A stretch of 64,000 nt of DNA from NCBI GenBank assembly GCA_033439765.1, contig JAULSN010000003.1, positions 4,836,001-4,900,000 of the forward strand, written 5' to 3'. The notes under the pieces are model-generated. The model was not told where the DNA came from, did not search any database, and worked only from the letters and a program-made list of their open reading frames with translations. Positions within the stretch are counted from its first letter, which is position 1. Every line of letters begins with the position of its first letter. Origin of the DNA: Lasiosphaeria ovina. Its lineage: Eukaryota > Ascomycota > Sordariomycetes > Sordariales > Lasiosphaeriaceae. Below, one piece after another: positions 62,501 through 64,000 of this stretch. The translations under genes were made by a program, and so were the position numbers.

Positions 62501-63569
62501 GGGTGGGGTTGTTGGTTTATTGGTGCGTGTGTGTATGTGTGGGTGGGGGGGCGGGGTGGACTTGGATGGTTAAGAGGATGAGGAAAGGGGGAGGAGGTGT
62601 ATCTTGGCTGGTAATTAAATGCAAATCACGGGCGAGTGTGACTGGGATTAGATGGATAGGCAATGTAGTCTAATTCTCGCCAGGGTTGGGGGGATAGCAC
62701 CTCTTTACTCGGTTGTCATTCGAAAAGTGACAGGAAATGAGACTGTTGTGACATGGCGTCTCTCTTTCCTACGCTCCCGAGAGTTTCCATTTTGTAATAC
62801 ATTCCACCAAAACCCCCAATGCAAGTGGAGCTAAGTACTGGACGAGAAGGCGGGCTCTCGTCCCACAGTGGGTGCTCGGAAGTACCTAAGGTAGACACTG
62901 GAACTAACCCAGGATAGAGAGGGTATGGAGAAGAGGGCGAGAACAGATAAGCCCAAGAAAGCGCCGTCGACGAGCAGCCCAAGGAGGTGTCTCCGGAAAG
63001 GCGAGGGATAGCGAGCGGCGCGGGGTGGAACAGGTGAGAGCACGATGGAGAAGATTTTGGAGAAAGAGAAAACCGGTGACAGACTCACAATCCATTGGGC
63101 GAATCGTGCACCGGATTAGCTTGCAGGCGGCTGCAGAAGAAGAGCAGCACTCGCTGCTGAGGCAGCATTGTGAGGGGAGGGGCGGCACCGACTGCCAATG
63201 GACGAGCATCAGAGCAGCGCGTTGCATCAAGCAAACACAGCACCAGGCGTCTCTCCCATTCGCCGTCCTTGGCTGTGTGCATGCAGCGAGAGCGCACTTT
63301 CTGCCAGACCCAGAAGATTCGATGCCTGCCCAATGTAGACATGGCCCGAGGCGTACAGCACGGCAGACTACGAAGACTTCCATGAGATCGTGACATGATA
63401 AAGTTCGAGACTGTTTATCTGCCCGAGCAACATCAAACTACCTGACTTGGTGCCCAGTTGATCACTCGAACCACAATCTCCCTGAACCTTCTCTGTGCCT
63501 GCCTGTACAGGGTCTCAGACGACAGTTAACCACCCCCCCCCCCCGGCTCACACAGTTCGTCACTCACAA
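62501..63569. other. Intergenic, no gene seen
   Basis: Contains a 12-C homopolymer (63533-63544) 25 bp before the next ATG. No coding frame is supported. Confidence 0.45.
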
Positions 63570-64000
63570 ATGGATCCCTTCTCCATCACTGTGGGCTGTC
63601 TTGCGCTGCTCGGGGCCGTGAGAAAAGCAACGGCACACTTGTCAGCATTCACCAAGGCCTTTCGCGAAGCACGGCCCGAGATGCTCGCAGTCAGTAGACA
63701 CGTGCAGGAGCTGGAAAACATTTTGCAGCTGTTGAAACATGACAATGACAGCAAGAGCTGTGCCAGCAGCAGACTCCAAGAGTCGTGCGGGCTGATACAG
63801 ACGCTGATCAACAACTGTTTCGACGTTGTGGAGGAGCTCAACAGCTTTATGCAGGGTTGCCAAACCAACACGCGATACGACAGGCTGGCGTGGTCCATGG
63901 GCGGCAAGGTGGCCGTCGAGAGGATGGATAACGCCCTGCAGGGCCACGTCGGCCGCCTCAAGCTGGCCCTCGACATCCAGTCCAAGTGGGTTTTTTGTTC
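63570..64000 (+). CDS. Fungal STAND N-terminal-domain protein, 3'-truncated by window edge
   Basis: Frame from ATG 63570, MDPFSITVGCLALLGAVRKA, then HLSAFTKAFREARPEMLAVS, HVQELENILQLLKHDNDSKS and a helical run to the edge. It begins like the two other STAND-N genes here (MEPFSATAIS at 38852, MDPVTIATTI at 41949). This domain is the effector-like N-terminus of fungal NLR/STAND and related proteins. Which C-terminal module it carries lies beyond the window. AAGTGG|GTTTTT near 63990 could be a donor. Confidence 0.75.
   Translation, partial: MDPFSITVGCLALLGAVRKATAHLSAFTKAFREARPEMLAVSRHVQELENILQLLKHDNDSKSCASSRLQESCGLIQTLINNCFDVVEELNSFMQGCQTNTRYDRLAWSMGGKVAVERMDNALQGHVGRLKLALDIQSKWVFC

Noticed and set aside
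63533..63544. C12 run as a regulatory element
   Set aside because: A lone homopolymer near a start codon; no partner or conserved context, and such runs are error-prone in sequencing.
1..64000. CRISPR array or bacterial operon features
   Set aside because: Spliceosomal introns, snRNAs and eukaryotic tRNAs show a nuclear fungal sequence; no regularly spaced direct repeats are seen.

Overview
The window is nuclear DNA from a filamentous ascomycete (Pezizomycotina, probably Sordariomycetes; the class is an inference from gene families and style). The evidence is short spliceosomal introns of about 55-100 nt with GTRNGT donors and CTRAY-type branch sites, a rhodopsin-domain membrane protein, fungal STAND N-terminal domains, Fot1/Pogo-like and hAT transposons, and nonsense codons of the CpA-to-TpA type that RIP produces. 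Several coordinates below are splice models built by hand from ORF pieces plus donor, branch and acceptor sites.

Layout. 0-7 kb: end of a rhodopsin-domain membrane protein, a disordered protein with QKERT repeats, and a two-exon gene of unknown function. 7.9-16.6 kb: U6 and U1 snRNA genes 8 kb apart, sharing an upstream element, a TATA box at the same spacing and a 50-bp downstream block. Between them lie a broken P450, a long-chain fatty alcohol oxidase and a small Lys-rich protein. 17-23 kb: a repeat-rich tract with a hAT element, a stop-riddled gene remnant, a rearranged copy of the 15-kb locus and an intron-bearing tRNA-Ala. 23-28 kb: an alpha/beta-hydrolase and two short-chain dehydrogenase-like genes. 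28-30 kb: a 1,889-bp Fot1/Pogo-type element with 46-bp inverted repeats, TA duplication and one stop codon in its transposase.

30-42 kb is an accessory region: small helical proteins, a zinc-knuckle plus coiled-coil protein, a tRNA-Leu, and two genes with the fungal STAND N-terminal domain, one apparently fused to a Dbl-homology (RhoGEF) region. A third gene with this N-terminus runs off the right edge. 43-52 kb is conserved housekeeping DNA: AMSH-type deubiquitinase, prefoldin subunit 6, VPS4 and NOP58. AMSH and VPS4 both act in ESCRT/multivesicular-body sorting. 54-64 kb holds a C2H2 zinc-finger protein, an unusual protein-kinase-fold gene, a cysteine-rich secreted protein and the truncated STAND-N gene.

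Several accessory genes (P450, both complete STAND-N genes) need single-base frame changes to read through, while the housekeeping genes are clean. This may be decay or local sequencing error; the sequence alone cannot tell.
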